Assembly: GCA_029891345.1 (NCBI GenBank)
Contig: CM057003.1
Location: forward strand, 9,800,209 to 9,864,208
Source of the DNA: Dryococelus australis
Lineage: Eukaryota > Arthropoda > Insecta > Phasmatodea > Phasmatidae
Direction of reading: 5' to 3'
DNA length: 64,000 nucleotides
This document shows positions 11,800 through 23,339 of this stretch, one piece after another (within the stretch, counting starts at the first letter, position 1; the number at the start of each line of letters is the position of its first letter). The notes below the pieces were generated by a model. The model saw only the letters and a list, made by a program, of their open reading frames with translations, searched no databases and had not been told where the DNA came from. The translations under genes and the position numbers were made by a program.

Positions 11800-12180
11800 T
11801 GAGATAGGCGTATACGCGTATACGCCAGTCGTTGCATTTCAAATAAAATCAACCTTGTAAATTTTCAATAGATATTAGCAAGTCATAATTTTTTGGATTT
11901 TAATATTTACTGCCTCGTTAGTCTTTTCAAACAACACTGTAGAAATTATTTTTTCTCTTTCTTCTCAACACAATTATATCAGAGTAAATATTTATTCTCA
12001 GTCAACAATTTCCAATTGAAAACACAATTCAGCAGTTTCGTTCAATATTCATAATTGTATTCTTCTGATCTTTTTATGTTAAATCCCACACGACAATCTT
12101 TGACTGTGGCTGTTAGTTCTGTTAGAGAAAAATTACGTTGGATTTTACATCAGTCTTACCTATATTGTCTACTGTCTTTC
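11800..12180. other. AT-rich sequence, no gene seen
   Basis: Only a short perfect palindrome near 11812-11827 (GTATACGCGTATAC core) stands out. Confidence 0.5.
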
Positions 12181-12199
12181 AAACGGAGGCGAACAGGTT

Positions 12200-12640
12200 A
12201 TTATGAGATACCCACGTAATAAACTAACCGCGTATGAAGCAGGGGTAGTTATTGACGTCTGCGACCCGAAGCTCCGCTGTGAGCTAGTGAATACAGCCCC
12301 CCCCCCCCTCCATAGCTGCTTGCCAGAACGAGAGAAAACCGCCTGGAAGTTTGGGCACAAGTTCAACATCCCCCCTCCCCCTCTCCCCTTCTAAGTTGCG
12401 GAAACTCTCTCTCTCTGGAGACATCTTAAGTGGTTCTGGAACAGTTATTTCCCCGGCCCCTATTAGCAGTTACACTTCTCTCGCAGAAATTTGCCCGCCG
12501 CCAGTAGCTGAAACGAAATCGTCTCTGCCTGAAGACTTCTCAGCGGGCGTTGACGCAGTTCTACCGCGCAAGTTGTACGAGCGGTCATTTCCTCTCCGTT
12601 CTCTCGCAAAAATTACGCGTGGGAGGCAATTTTTTTAAGG
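12200..12640. other. GC-rich island with C-runs
   Basis: The stretch is GC- and CpG-enriched, with C-runs near 12297-12308 and 12370-12388. Open frames of 60-95 codons in several phases come from base composition. A promoter or regulatory role is possible but unsupported by any other signal. Confidence 0.35.
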
Positions 12641-12789
12641 GGCCTGAGTCTCATTGTAAACTGTTATTTCATCTTTAATTTGACACTTTGAAGTCAGCAC
12701 ACATATACTGGCATTCAGGACTAGTTAGAATTGAATCAACTGTCGCCAGCACTTTAGGATCAAAGGTTTGATTGGTTTTAGTGTTTTTT

Positions 12790-13050
12790 TTTTCTATTCA
12801 CGACTGTCTTACTGGTTCACGTGACGTCGGGCAAGGCTACTGTACACAACAACGTTCCTTATTGGCTCGTCGTCGGCCAATGGTATGGCGAGTTTATTTC
12901 CCCCCAATCAACTCTCTTTCACTGCGTAAAAGAGTTTGAAGTCAAGCGCGTCCTTTTGAGTCGGTATAAAAAAGTATTGGTTTTTAGTTCGAAAAATCTT
13001 CATGGCTGAGCTAAAATGTTCTTGTAGGCTTTGATTACGTACTAGTGGAA
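12790..13050 (+). repeat. Promoter-like dispersed repeat, copy 1 (possible solo LTR fossil)
   Basis: This segment aligns with 55815-56100. Shared landmarks in order are CAACGTTC, TTATTGGC, GGCCA, TATGGCGA, a CAATCAA word, CTTTC or CTTTATCGC, TTTTGAGT, GTATAAAAAA or CTATAAAAAA, and GTTCTTGT. Inverted CCAAT words at about 12859 and 12876 lie upstream of a TATA box at 12965. Promoter plus downstream polyadenylation word in the second copy would suit an old solo LTR, but the ends are not defined and no family can be named. The copies are strongly diverged, hence old. Confidence 0.4.
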
Positions 13051-13059
13051 CAAAGAGTA

Positions 13060-15295
13060 TGCATCCGTGCGAATTTTGTTTAGAAACAAAATAATAATTA
13101 TGAAAATGGTTTTGCACAAGCTACACTCAGGCGTTGTCCTAAAAAAAAATCAAAAAATCAAAAAATTGTGTGTAATTATTTTTATTCAAGACAGAAATGA
13201 AAGTCGATATTTTGTTGGCAATTCATAAATTTGGCCATTAAATCATAAAATTATGAAGTTAAACTTTATATCATACAGCAATGTATAATCATTTTCCTCT
13301 TGAAGGGGGGCAGCAAAACACTAAGAGTTGAGATCTCAACTGTATTATAGCATAACATACACTGTTTGGAACATAGTTCAATTGCACGTCTAGGAAATTA
13401 CGGGTGTGTTATTTTTATATCACAATGGCAAAGAAACTTTTAGTATCTTACTTCATATATATCTTATTACTTCTTACAACTTCTTAGACTGGACAGTGTT
13501 GACAATGAGTATAAGTTAATCTTCTGTAACCAACTGGGACATTTAAGAAGGACTGTAATTAGAGCGGAAACAGACATTAAATATTGCGCTCACTGTAAAA
13601 TAAAAAGAGTAACAGTAGATACAACTAATTAATGGTGTAGATAATACCAGAGTGAATAAGTTAGAAATATAATTTAGATGACTAATTTAGACTATTAGAC
13701 GACCAGATTTAATGTTGTCTTCTAAGAGTTTCAAAGTCGGCAGAAATCACTGTAATTGTCCTATGTTTACGATAATTATTCTTTTGTGAAACATTGTTAC
13801 AAATCATAGGGGAAAATGCTGTAATGTTTCTGAACATATTGCTGTATTAAAACCCCACTGTCACTGATAAGATCACACGCGAAGCCTTTTAATATTATTT
13901 TCCATATCGCCGTCGAAATGCTTCTTACAGATCGACGTAACTTTGAGGTGTTAATTTTTTTTTTATTTTTTTTTTACTGGGGAGGTCTATTAAGAATATT
14001 TAACGCCCTACTAAATGCATACAGTCACGAGCTCATGTAATGCACACAAGTATCGGGCAATTTAAAAATCGCGAATAAAGTAGATGAACAGCGATGCAAA
14101 ACAACGGGATGAAACTCGTTATAACGCATATGTGACGGTCGTACGTGAAAAGTAAAAATAGAAAATGAAGATAAGCTTACCTTATTATTTAAAAAAAAAA
14201 CGTACATACTAGTACGTGTGAGCATACGAATATAATCATACTGTGTGTGTTATTTGAACATCTATACGTAGAATAAATCAAAGTCGCCCGGGCGCGTGTG
14301 TCAGTGTATTCGACTAAGATTTCTAAACTACTTGGTGGATTTTGATGCGGTTTTCACCATCATTTAGAGAATTTATCGAGGAAGGTTTAAGTAAATAATA
14401 TATTAGTATTTAATGTAAGAATAGCAGAGAAATGTCGACTTTTTATAATCAAGTCGGAAAAAGAACCGCTTTTCGGGAACTTGTATGGCTTACGCTGACT
14501 AAACCATAAAATATACACCAAATTAATGTACTACAGAATTGTAGATCTCAAAAAGGTCTAAAAAAAAGTCCGTGATAGCATATATTTACTTTTAAGGATG
14601 ACCCACAATAACCCTTTTTGTCTTTTACAATTTAATTAAAAATGATTCACTTACGAAGACATTTTGAACAACACAGTATTAATACTATGTTTGTTACCAT
14701 ACGCACTTAGTGTATAAACCTACTTGCTGTAAAACTAAACAACGCCATATGTGTAAATCTCATCCCAACGAGGCCGGGGGGGAGGGGGTTGCTAGTTCAA
14801 ATATAAATAGGAGCCGGGGGTCTACTTAATTACCACCCAACAGCCAACTTAATTACAAACCAAAAACCAAGTCGCGAACACGGGATTCTGAATATAACAG
14901 TGAATCATTATTTTCTTCCGGTTGTCAATTTGTGTAAAGCAAGTTCAAAAAATGTTCTTAAAAATGTTCTATAATATGAAACCAAACACACGGATATACT
15001 TGAGAAATATTTAAGGATAACCGGATCACGAAGGAAATTCGAGCATTAGTCTGGACTTGATATTTAAAATGTTTTATTTCTGTCGTGATAATATTTGCTT
15101 TATTGTTCAATAAAATACAACTTAGTAATGAAGATTCCCATTTACAGCCCATAACCGTTGTGGTTAAAGTCTCGGAAACATATAATCTTTCCATGAAAAC
15201 CTGTAACCACTAAGAAAAATAATTATGATTGCCTTTTGTAACTTAACTGCTTAAAAGGCTTTATATTTTTACTTTGCATATTATGATAAACTGGA
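13060..15295. other. AT-rich sequence, no gene seen
   Basis: No convincing gene, RNA or repeat family. A short G-rich patch (about 14775-14790) and T-runs near 13950-13975 are the only marked features. Confidence 0.5.
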
Positions 15296-15298
15296 ATA

Positions 15299-15636
<338 letters not shown>

Positions 15637-15719
15637 TAGAAATAAGAACGCAGGACATTACTGCTCGCTTTAGGTGCTAAGGTAGAACCACTTTGCCAAG
15701 CTTGTTCGTCGTTCAAGCT

Positions 15720-17915
15720 ATGTGAATCACTACTTTCAACTGACGATAACTAGGAAGGGGGTTTGCAGTATTTGTTATACTGCATTACAATAATCATTAT
15801 TCCAAGAAGCAGATTGTGAGGTTGAGCCGAGGTAATGATGGAGCTGTGATGGAATGAAATTGTAGGAACTCCCGTGAAAATCCACTCTTAGTGGTAGGAT
15901 CCCTCAAGTTTCCCGCATGTGAAAATCCAGAGTTACTTCCACCAGGATTCTAATTCGGCTCGCTGTGTCTTTCCAGTAAAACAACGAGGACTTCTAGGAA
16001 TTTTTTAACAACAGGACATACAAATTCTAAGAAAAAAAAAGATTATTTCTACCAACAGGCTGTTATTGGCATTACAGGTAATGAATCTTAACGTTTGGAC
16101 GCTGTGCTCTTGTCAGTTTTTAAAGGATTTTATTGCAACCCTACGGTCTTCCCCCCTCCCTTCCTTGGCCTTATCAGGCATGTCCGTTAGTGAGTGAATC
16201 ACAGAAAAATATCCTTACAATCAGACATTTCGGATGTATCAAAAGCAGTTAACATATGACTTCCGAATTCACTCCACTTCAGCCAGTGTTCAGCGCCTGC
16301 CAGTTGTGAGTTGTCTGGGCTGGTTTTACAGTTCTCTGTAGCCTCCTTATGTAGCCTGTGGGTATTAACACGCGTTTTATTTCTTCTCTTCTGCTATGGA
16401 AACTAGTATGTTTTCTGTTATTACCACTGACATAACAGAAAGTAGCGGAATTTAGTTAGCGTGTGTGGCGGTCCTCATTGGCAGCAAGACGACGTCGACC
16501 TGTGTGCCAAAGAAGCTGCGGGGTGCCTTCAGGGTGCTCCCTGATGAGTACTGCTGTATTTTTGAGTCACTTGGACGTCAAGGGAGTATGTAAGGTAGGT
16601 TCAATATCGGCTGTGACGCATTGGGCCACTATTCACTCTTGGACTGTGTACAAAGAAACTGTTTAATTACTTAAGTGATATGCCTAAATGAAACAAACAC
16701 TCAGGAATGTGTTATTATTTTCACCAAAGCCTGCAATATAGTGAATGATAGAACACTATGAAAAATACAGCCTCATAAATAATGTGAAAATGCTTTAAAA
16801 ATTATTCTAAGCTTATGCTTTTCGTTCATTCTTTTATTTTTCTCAATTACCATCACTCCCGAATCTGCAAAAGTTCGGTAACATAAGTCAACCCTGCCAG
16901 ACCCACATTTATTCATCGTATGAGGTGTTGCAAATAAAAATCTAGTAAGCTTTCAGAATTTGTAATATCAGCTAAAAATATAATTTACATGTCTATTATG
17001 TACATAATTTTGTACAGTGGGTCTAATTGGATTTTAATATGTAGAAAAACGTAGTTGAAAAATACGTCACGAGATTACAAGGAAATTATGAAACAATAAG
17101 TACATTTTATAACATAGCCACCTATGAAATTTGAAATATTTCACTGATTTATTGAAAATATACGTTAATTCATATTTAATGTGTAGCTCGGGATATCTGA
17201 AGCGGCCAACACTACAGTAAACACACACACGAGTTTCGTAAATAAGTTTTGAATTTAGGTCACTGCGCGTTATTTGCTTGCATACTATTTTTCACTAGTA
17301 AAATTGCGTCCCGGATTTATCAAATAAATGAGTATTTGACAAATAAAGATTTTATGTTGACCTAAGATTGCATAACTGGTAATGTTTCTGTGAATTTTAC
17401 ATTTCCGTGTTAAATCATGTTGATATTAGTCCTCGCGATATTTAGGAATACATTTTTGCAGGACAAGTGAAAGAACACGAAACACGAATACTACAGAGTT
17501 TTAGATTAGTTAGTGTAAAACCTAGAGCACAAAATCGTTTTGTGGGATACTTTCATAAATGATATTATTTACGTTTAACTGTACATAAAACAGAAATACA
17601 CACAAAAGCCTAAATAGTCCAGGTTGCTCAAACAACCATCGAAGACAAACTTCAATGATTTTGTTGTCATTTACAGGTTTCGAAGAAATAACTTTTTTAC
17701 CTCACCTTACGATATATGGTTTTCTGCATTGGCTTTTTGTTTGAAAAATGATCTATTTTAAAGGGAACTTTTTACGTACTGTCAGTTTTTCTTTCAGCCC
17801 AAGGAACTTCGGAAAATATATTTACCGGAAACGACAGCCCGGAAGCAGAAAGGATAGTGAAATGCAAAGTTGGCGGACTCGTTCCCGAGCTGCGCGCCAA
17901 AGTTTGACTGTATTT
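15720..17915. other. No gene supported; possible old SINE at 15830-15980
   Basis: On the minus strand 15830-15980 contains a GAATTAGAATCCTGG word that could be a decayed B box, but no second copy supports it. The remainder is AT-rich with no recognisable gene. Confidence 0.4.
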
Positions 17916-17920
17916 GCTCA

Positions 17921-18176
17921 GTAGTTTGCATGGAAGAGGAATGGGGTTGTAAATCGTGGCACGGTTCTGATGAAGGGTGGTAGGACGGGTGGCACGGACA
18001 GACGTATGAACACCAAGCTACTGTTCGAGAGCCTATAGGAACAACTCTGTAGTTTGCATGGAAGAGGAAAGGGGTTGTAAATCGTGGCACGGTTCTGATG
18101 AAGGGTGGTAGGACGGGTGGCACGGACAGACGTATGAACACGAAGCTACTGTTCGAGAGCCTATAGGAACAACTCT
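17921..18176. repeat. Recent tandem duplication, 128-bp unit
   Basis: Two near-identical copies start with GTAGTTTGCATGGAAGAGGA at 17921 and 18049 and end with CTATAGGAACAACTCT. Only a few substitutions separate them. Open frames through both copies are by-products. Confidence 0.9.
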
Positions 18177-18189
18177 GTATTTTCTTATC

Positions 18190-18600
18190 GAAAATAAACT
18201 ATTTTTCTTGTTCTTATCTGGTTGTCCAAAAACATGTAAGATTTGTTTGGTGCAGCTAAAGATTGCTGTAGCTCTAGTTACATAAAACCATTCCGCGAGC
18301 ACAACCAAGTTTCGAACCTACGATTTCTACGCATAAACATCCAACTTCAACTAAAGTTGCTACTTCCGTGATAGAAGTTTCTTAAATGCATACAATCAAA
18401 TAGAGGAAACATTCATAAATAAATATTTCAAGTTTTACAGCATCATATTTTTTTTTCCTGTTCAACTTGTGTTATTGGGATCGTACATGCAAATGTTAAC
18501 CCTCTACTATAAATGCTCTAACAAACATGTTAATATCGCAATAATCACAACAACTAACACAAAACTCTCGAGATTGTGACAGTTGCCGCGACTAATAGCT
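18190..18600. other. AT-rich sequence, no gene seen
   Basis: Nothing recognisable. Confidence 0.5.
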
Positions 18601-18605
18601 CCCTA

Positions 18606-18963
18606 AAGGCTGCTCACGATAAAGTGAGCACTTTCGAAATCAACCTTGGAAAAAAGTCACTCCTCCTACCTGCATATGTTTCAACGGGCAAGCTGAGTGA
18701 CATGCGCCCTGTAAAGTTGGTAACGATGGAGGGAAAGAAGTTCCATATCTAAAGGTCAAATAAAAAGTGTTAGGTAACCATTTGTGATAACTTGAATTAT
18801 TTCTTTCGCTTTCTGTTTGCTTGAGCAGATTTATAAAGTAATTACTGTTCTAATAATTTCACAGTTTCAATTAACCGACGCCTGACTAAAGTTACGAGGC
18901 CCGTGGCAAGAAGATATTAAGCAGGGATTTTTATTAAGTGCTCAGTTTACCGTGAACAGCCTG
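18606..18963 (-). mobile_element. MITE family A, minus orientation
   Basis: The left end AAGGCTGCTCACGATAAAGT and right end GCTCAGTTTACCGTGAACAG are inverted complements, with TA on both flanks (18604-18605 and 18964-18965). The interior has the family's AAAAAGTCACTCCTCCTACC and GTAAAGTTGGTAACGATGGA blocks in reverse order compared with 57.4 and 62.4 kb. Confidence 0.85.
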
Positions 18964-19025
18964 TATGTGACTGAACTCCACGCTAGTGCGCTAGCCAAGG
19001 GAAGTTGTCGACATACATACCTATA

Positions 19026-19427
19026 TAGTCTATTCACCATTTATTCACACTTTTTTAATCATACCTTTGAAAAATCACCCCATGTATGACGTGTTTAGTT
19101 ACTTCCCAAATATGTTATTTATTACGAGCGTTTTATACTTCTGTTAACATTGAAGTTTTGCCTATATTATATTTATAAATTATAATATTTCATTTATAAT
19201 AAATACGAATAAAAACAGTGAGAAAATATGTGTGTTGGTAGCGCCTAGTAAGAAATAGTTCTCATGCAAAATATTATTACAACTGAGTGTTTACTAATTT
19301 GGTGCTTTTTCCTTTGGTGTAAGTTTCTAGACGCAGTTAAGCTTGGTTTGCAAGAAGCGGAAGAATATCCTGGAAGTAGAACTTTAGCAGGGTTTCAGAA
19401 AAGTGTGAAGTGACCGTGAACGTATTA
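19026..19427 (+). mobile_element. MITE family C, copy 1
   Basis: It starts TAGTCTATTCACC, followed by CCTTTGAAAAATCACCCC and ATGTATGACGTGTTTAG, and ends with GGAAGAATATCCTGGAAGTA, TTTAGCAGGGTTTCAG and GACCGTGAACGTATTA. TA flanks both sides. The same order is seen at 44.0 kb, and in reverse at 45.5 and 51.6 kb. Confidence 0.85.
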
Positions 19428-19522
19428 TACCTGGTGTGATGGGCCGGTGTGTGGGGGCAGCTCGGGACTCCGCTGCTGCCTGTACGTCAGCCTGTGGGTT
19501 GGAGACGAACTTGCACTATGGG

Positions 19523-19820
19523 CAGGGACACACGAATTTCGCGAAAAGAACTCCGCACGTGCTAGATTTCAATACCCTACGAGCGTACCAGCGGTTTCCT
19601 TTCGCTTACTGGCGGCGTGTGTCTGTGAGAAGACATTCTCTTGGTCGAATGGTCAATCGGAATTAAGTTACTCCGATACTGCACGCCTCTGATTCGTGGG
19701 CAGGCACCAACGACGCGTAGTACTTATATCACCCAATCACAAAAAAAAAGTGGATCTGAGCTGAAGTGTCGTGAAATACAACTGGTCGTGAAATCTTTTC
19801 GCTAAATGCGAGTGTCACTA
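19523..19820. mobile_element. hAT-type MITE with perfect 8-bp target duplication
   Basis: The left terminal repeat is CAGGGACACACGAATTT then CGCGAAAAGA. The right end, reverse-complemented, is TAGTGACACTCGCATTT then AGCGAAAAGA, giving 22 matches in 27. The 8 bp ACTATGGG lie immediately outside both ends (19515-19522 and 19821-19828). An 8-bp duplication with a YAG start is the hAT hallmark. The 298-bp length and lack of a transposase frame make it non-autonomous. Exact duplication argues for a fairly recent insertion. Confidence 0.92.
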
Positions 19821-19829
19821 ACTATGGGC

Positions 19830-20570
19830 CGTGCGCGAGAGTGATAGCTCTTTCGTCGGGTCTGCCCTGTACCCCTCCCCACTGGATAAGCCGGCGGCCG
19901 ACGACGTGGCGGGCTGTGACGTCACTACGAACCGACCTATCAACGCTACGGAAGTGTGCGAAATGTTCCGTGTGCTTTGAGTTCGCTGGGGAGCTGCGCC
20001 GATGACCAAATAAATAGACATTTCTGCGAGTTGTTCAAGGATTAAAGAGAGACTTTCCTTAGTGAAAAGGTCATCAGTTTTTTACTACGTTGGGGAGGGG
20101 ATTGGATGATGATATACCGTACAAGATAAGCAGAAATAAATTTTAGGGAGTTAACCTGAATGGACGGAAGGACGCAATTCTTTTCACATGCTTCGGTTTA
20201 TATCCGTCTCAAGCTGTATTTTCGAACTAAGGCAATCAAATTATTGGCATATATACACCCACAACGTGTTTCAGAAATATGTGATCAAACTGTGCCAGGA
20301 GATTTCTGACGCGTAAAGAAGAAATTTGAAATGCGACACTCATGGTCCATCTCAAATAATAAGGGCTTTAGACGCCCTTCAAGGCGGAGTCCGAAAAGCA
20401 TATTCTGTGGGATGTTATGAAAAGTACTTGCGTTAGAGGAACAAAAATCGGTATACGAATTTATAGAACGAAGATATTGGATCCCATGAAGGTATTGTAC
20501 GTCATACTCAATCCCATCATGTAAGAAATAGCAGCAGTTTGCACCCTGTTACTGCATCCAACTAAGTTAC
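19830..20570. other. No gene supported
   Basis: GC-moderate DNA to about 20000, then AT-rich. No domain or repeat family recognised. Confidence 0.45.
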
Positions 20571-20578
20571 CTTGAGGA

Positions 20579-20777
20579 GAAATTTGTGTGTGATGCCATC
20601 GTATTACTTAGTATGTCGTAACTAGCCAAATTTGTGCGTGATGCCATCGTATTACTTAGTATGCCGTAACTAGCCAAATTTGTGCGTGATGCCATCGTAT
20701 TACTTAGTATGTCGTAACTAGCCAAATTTGTGCGTGATGCCATCGTATTACTTAGTATGTCGTAACTAGCCAAATCC
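20579..20777. repeat. 48-bp minisatellite, about four copies
   Basis: Units contain TTTGTGCGTGATGCCATCG, ATTACTTAGTATGTCGTAAC and TAGCCAAA, repeating every 48 bp with few changes. The unit is a multiple of three, so the minus strand reads as a 16-residue repeat (LASYDILSNTMASRTN). No start or flanking coding context supports a real protein. Confidence 0.9.
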
Positions 20778-21043
20778 ACTCTCGTTGCAACTCTCTAGGA
20801 CCCACCGTTTTCATGTAAAACGCACATGAACGTTTCAGTTTTAACAATAAGATTAGAATGTTCCGTTGCAGTTCGAATGCTATTAAATGTGGAACGGCGT
20901 TGCTTACCTTAACTGATGACATTTAGCTGCTTAAAACTGCTTTGATCTCTCTCTAAATTATTATCTTCCAAGAAAAGCGTCCTTGGATTTCATTTTCCTG
21001 TTATTGACATCCTCGGCAAATCTCAAATTTGTAGTCACAACTA

Positions 21044-21702
21044 TAGTCTGTTCACGGTAAAATGAGCACTTTTGAAAGCCCTGCTTAAGATTTACTTGTG
21101 TGCACGCTGTGTATTCTTCCATCTTATATAAGATTAGCATTGTCATGGGCTTCATCGCTTTATTCATGCGTCGGTCAAATGAAACTATGAGATTGTCAAA
21201 AAAAAAAAAGGAAATATTTAACGCATCTGTCCATTTTTACACTTCGATGCATTTTAAAAAATCAGAATGCGAAACAAACAATTTAAATTCTCAGAAATTC
21301 ATACCTAACCCTTTTTATTCGACGTTAAAATACGGAACTACTTTCCCTCCATCGTTGCCAACTTTACTGGGCGCTTGTCACTCACTGCGCCCGTTAAAAT
21401 ATATGCAGGTAAAAGGTGTTCACAGTAAAATAAACACTTTTTAAGGCCCTTCCAAAAGGCATTAACCCCTTATAAATATACTTCATTGCAGTCTCAGACG
21501 TTAAAATTTCAGAGCGAAGAACTGTATACACTCCGTTTATTAGTCATATTACAATATTTACATTAAAAAGTGGTAGAAGGGTAGAAATTAATTGAAATGA
21601 AAAATTAAACAGGGCCTCAAAAAGTGTTCCTTTTCATCGTAAACAGCCGGTGGAGCAGTGACATTCTTCTGAGGTTGATTTCACTTGATCGTGAACAGCC
21701 TT
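21044..21702 (+). mobile_element. MITE family A interrupted by a second MITE
   Basis: The left end is TAGTCTGTTCACGGTAAAAT preceded by TA. The family interior follows to ATATATGCAGGT at 21410. After the inserted element it resumes at 21649 with GGTGGAGCAGTGACATTC, GAGGTTGATTTCA and the right terminal repeat GATCGTGAACAGCCTT. In uninterrupted copies ATATGCAGGCAGGGGCAG runs straight through, so the join is clear. Confidence 0.85.
21412..21648 (+). mobile_element. MITE family B nested inside family A
   Basis: The left end is AAAGGTGTTCACAGTAAAAT then AAACACTTTTTAAGGCCC. The right end is GGGCCTCAAAAAGTGTTCC then TTTTCATCGTAAACAGCC, its inverted complement. The interior is AT-rich and unlike family A. 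The two copies share outer terminal sequence, so this is insertion of one relative into another. Confidence 0.8.
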
Positions 21703-21709
21703 CATCATT

Positions 21710-22255
21710 GAAAACCTCGCCGAGCGAGACACGCCACAACCACGACCACGACCACACTGCCGCCCGCCGTCAAGGGTCGGGACATTCTCTCCGCTGGTTC
21801 GAAAGACGCAGCCGTAGCCACGTCGTCTGCCAAACGGACGTAACAAGAGTGTATGTCGGTTGCCAATCATCACAGAAAAGCACTCACTCGTAACGAAACT
21901 TGAATAAAACGAGCACATATTCAAATACACGGCATTGACTTCGCAACAGCCGGACGTTCCAAAATTTCAAAAATTTAAAAGTGAATTCCTGGCTATCTAA
22001 CAACACACTAATCTGACTAAAATTACCTTAAAAAGATAAAAAAAGAATATTACAATTACGGTTCTTTTGTTTTCAACATTACACATACGAAAAAATAAAG
22101 TAAAATTCTTCATAATATAAAAAAATCTATAGTCTTAAGGAAAACATAGAAAAACGATGGTATGTATGCATAAAATAGAATATATAACACAATCCTGGAA
22201 ATAAAATAAAATAAAAATGTCATACCTCATTCCGCAGTCACATGCTGTACTACAG
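21710..22255. other. No gene supported
   Basis: A short GC-rich patch (21715-21850) with CCACGACCACGACCAC words gives chance open frames. The rest is AT-rich. Confidence 0.45.
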
Positions 22256-22262
22256 TATGCTA

Positions 22263-22642
22263 TAGGCTGTTCACGGTAAAATGAGCATTTTAGAAAGCCC
22301 TGTTGAAGATATATTTGTGTGCACGTTGTATATTCTTCCGTTTTATGTATAATTAACATTGCCATGGGCCTCATCACTTTATTCATGCGTCGGTCAAGTG
22401 AAACTGCGAAGTTAATATAAAAGTAAATATTTTACTAATATGCTCATTTTTATACGTCGATGCATAACATAAAAAAAGAAAACGAAAGATGTTTTTTAAG
22501 TTCTCACAAACGGTTACCCATCGTTACCAACTCTACTGGGAGTATGTCACTAAGTGTGCCCGTTAGAAAATATGCAGGCAGGGGCAGTGACTTTTTTCTA
22601 CGTTTAGTTCCAAAAAGTGCTCACTTTATCGTGGACAACCTT
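22263..22642 (+). mobile_element. MITE family A
   Basis: The left end is TAGGCTGTTCACGGTAAAAT and the right end GCTCACTTTATCGTGGACAA, then CCTT, with TA on both flanks. The interior shows CCCTGTTGAAGAT, TATTCTTCCG, GGGCCTCATCACTTTATTCA, TGCGTCGGTCAAGTGAAAC, ACCAACTCTACTGGGAG and TATGCAGGCAGGGGCAGTG. Confidence 0.9.
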
Positions 22643-22689
22643 TAACTGAGTGTAAAACCACGTAGGTGATTATTTTTACAGTCTCGTTT

Positions 22690-23330
22690 ACAGGATGCCG
22701 CTGTAGTTGCGCGTGGGGTCAAGTGCTATTCCGCGAGCGGGCGGGGGCCCGCGAGGTGAGTGCGCGGGTATCAGCATCCCTCGACATCGTACGAAACGAT
22801 GGGCGTGAAATGAACCGCTCATCCTTCATGATGTCACACTTCACGTTGCCATGCGTCAACCCCCCCCCCCCCCCCCCCCCACCCACGACCCAGCCCACTT
22901 CGCCAGCAACTCCCCCTTTGCAACATTCCGAAACACCCTTCCCCCCCCCACTCCTTTCCAACCATTTCCAACTTGGCAACCCCTTTCCACTGGTGGCAGG
23001 GTGGAGCACGATTGTGACAGTTATGTGGCCTCGCCGTGAAACGATGTAGGTGGTGGGGGTTGAAAATGGGGGTAAATTGTTGCATTGGAAGGGGGTAACA
23101 CGAGCTAGGGGGGAGGGTGGTAGCGCAAGGGGTTGAATAAACATTCGTCCAGAATTTCCAAGAGCAATTTTCGCTTTGCTGTGCAACTCCGACACCCCCC
23201 CCCCCCCTCGCTCACTTTCCTCGCCCGGGGCCATCTTTTTCTGACTACCCCATTTTCCAACCTCCCCCCCCCCCCTCCTGGTAGAGCCACTTTTTTTCGA
23301 AATAACCCCACGGGGAGTTCCCGTATCTGG
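22690..23330. other. GC-rich island with long C-runs
   Basis: It holds a C-run of about 22 at 22859-22880 and further C-runs at about 23195-23208 and 23263-23275, with G-rich patches near 23050-23115. The plus strand is strongly C-biased in places and could form a G-quadruplex on the minus strand. Open frames are Pro-rich or Gly-rich by composition. Island status as a regulatory element is inference. Confidence 0.45.
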
Positions 23331-23339
23331 CTATCGCGA

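Noticed and set aside
17794-18308. Minus-strand frames with repeated RLSVPPVLPPFIRTVP or similar
   Set aside because: They arise from the 128-bp tandem duplication read in two frames; no family is recognised.
20567-20779. Repeat protein with 16-residue units
   Set aside because: The frame is open only because the 48-bp unit is a multiple of three and lacks a stop in that phase; flanks are noncoding.
22666-23234. Open frames of 127-171 codons across the C-rich island
   Set aside because: Homopolymer C gives poly-Pro or poly-Gly in several phases; there is no recognisable domain.
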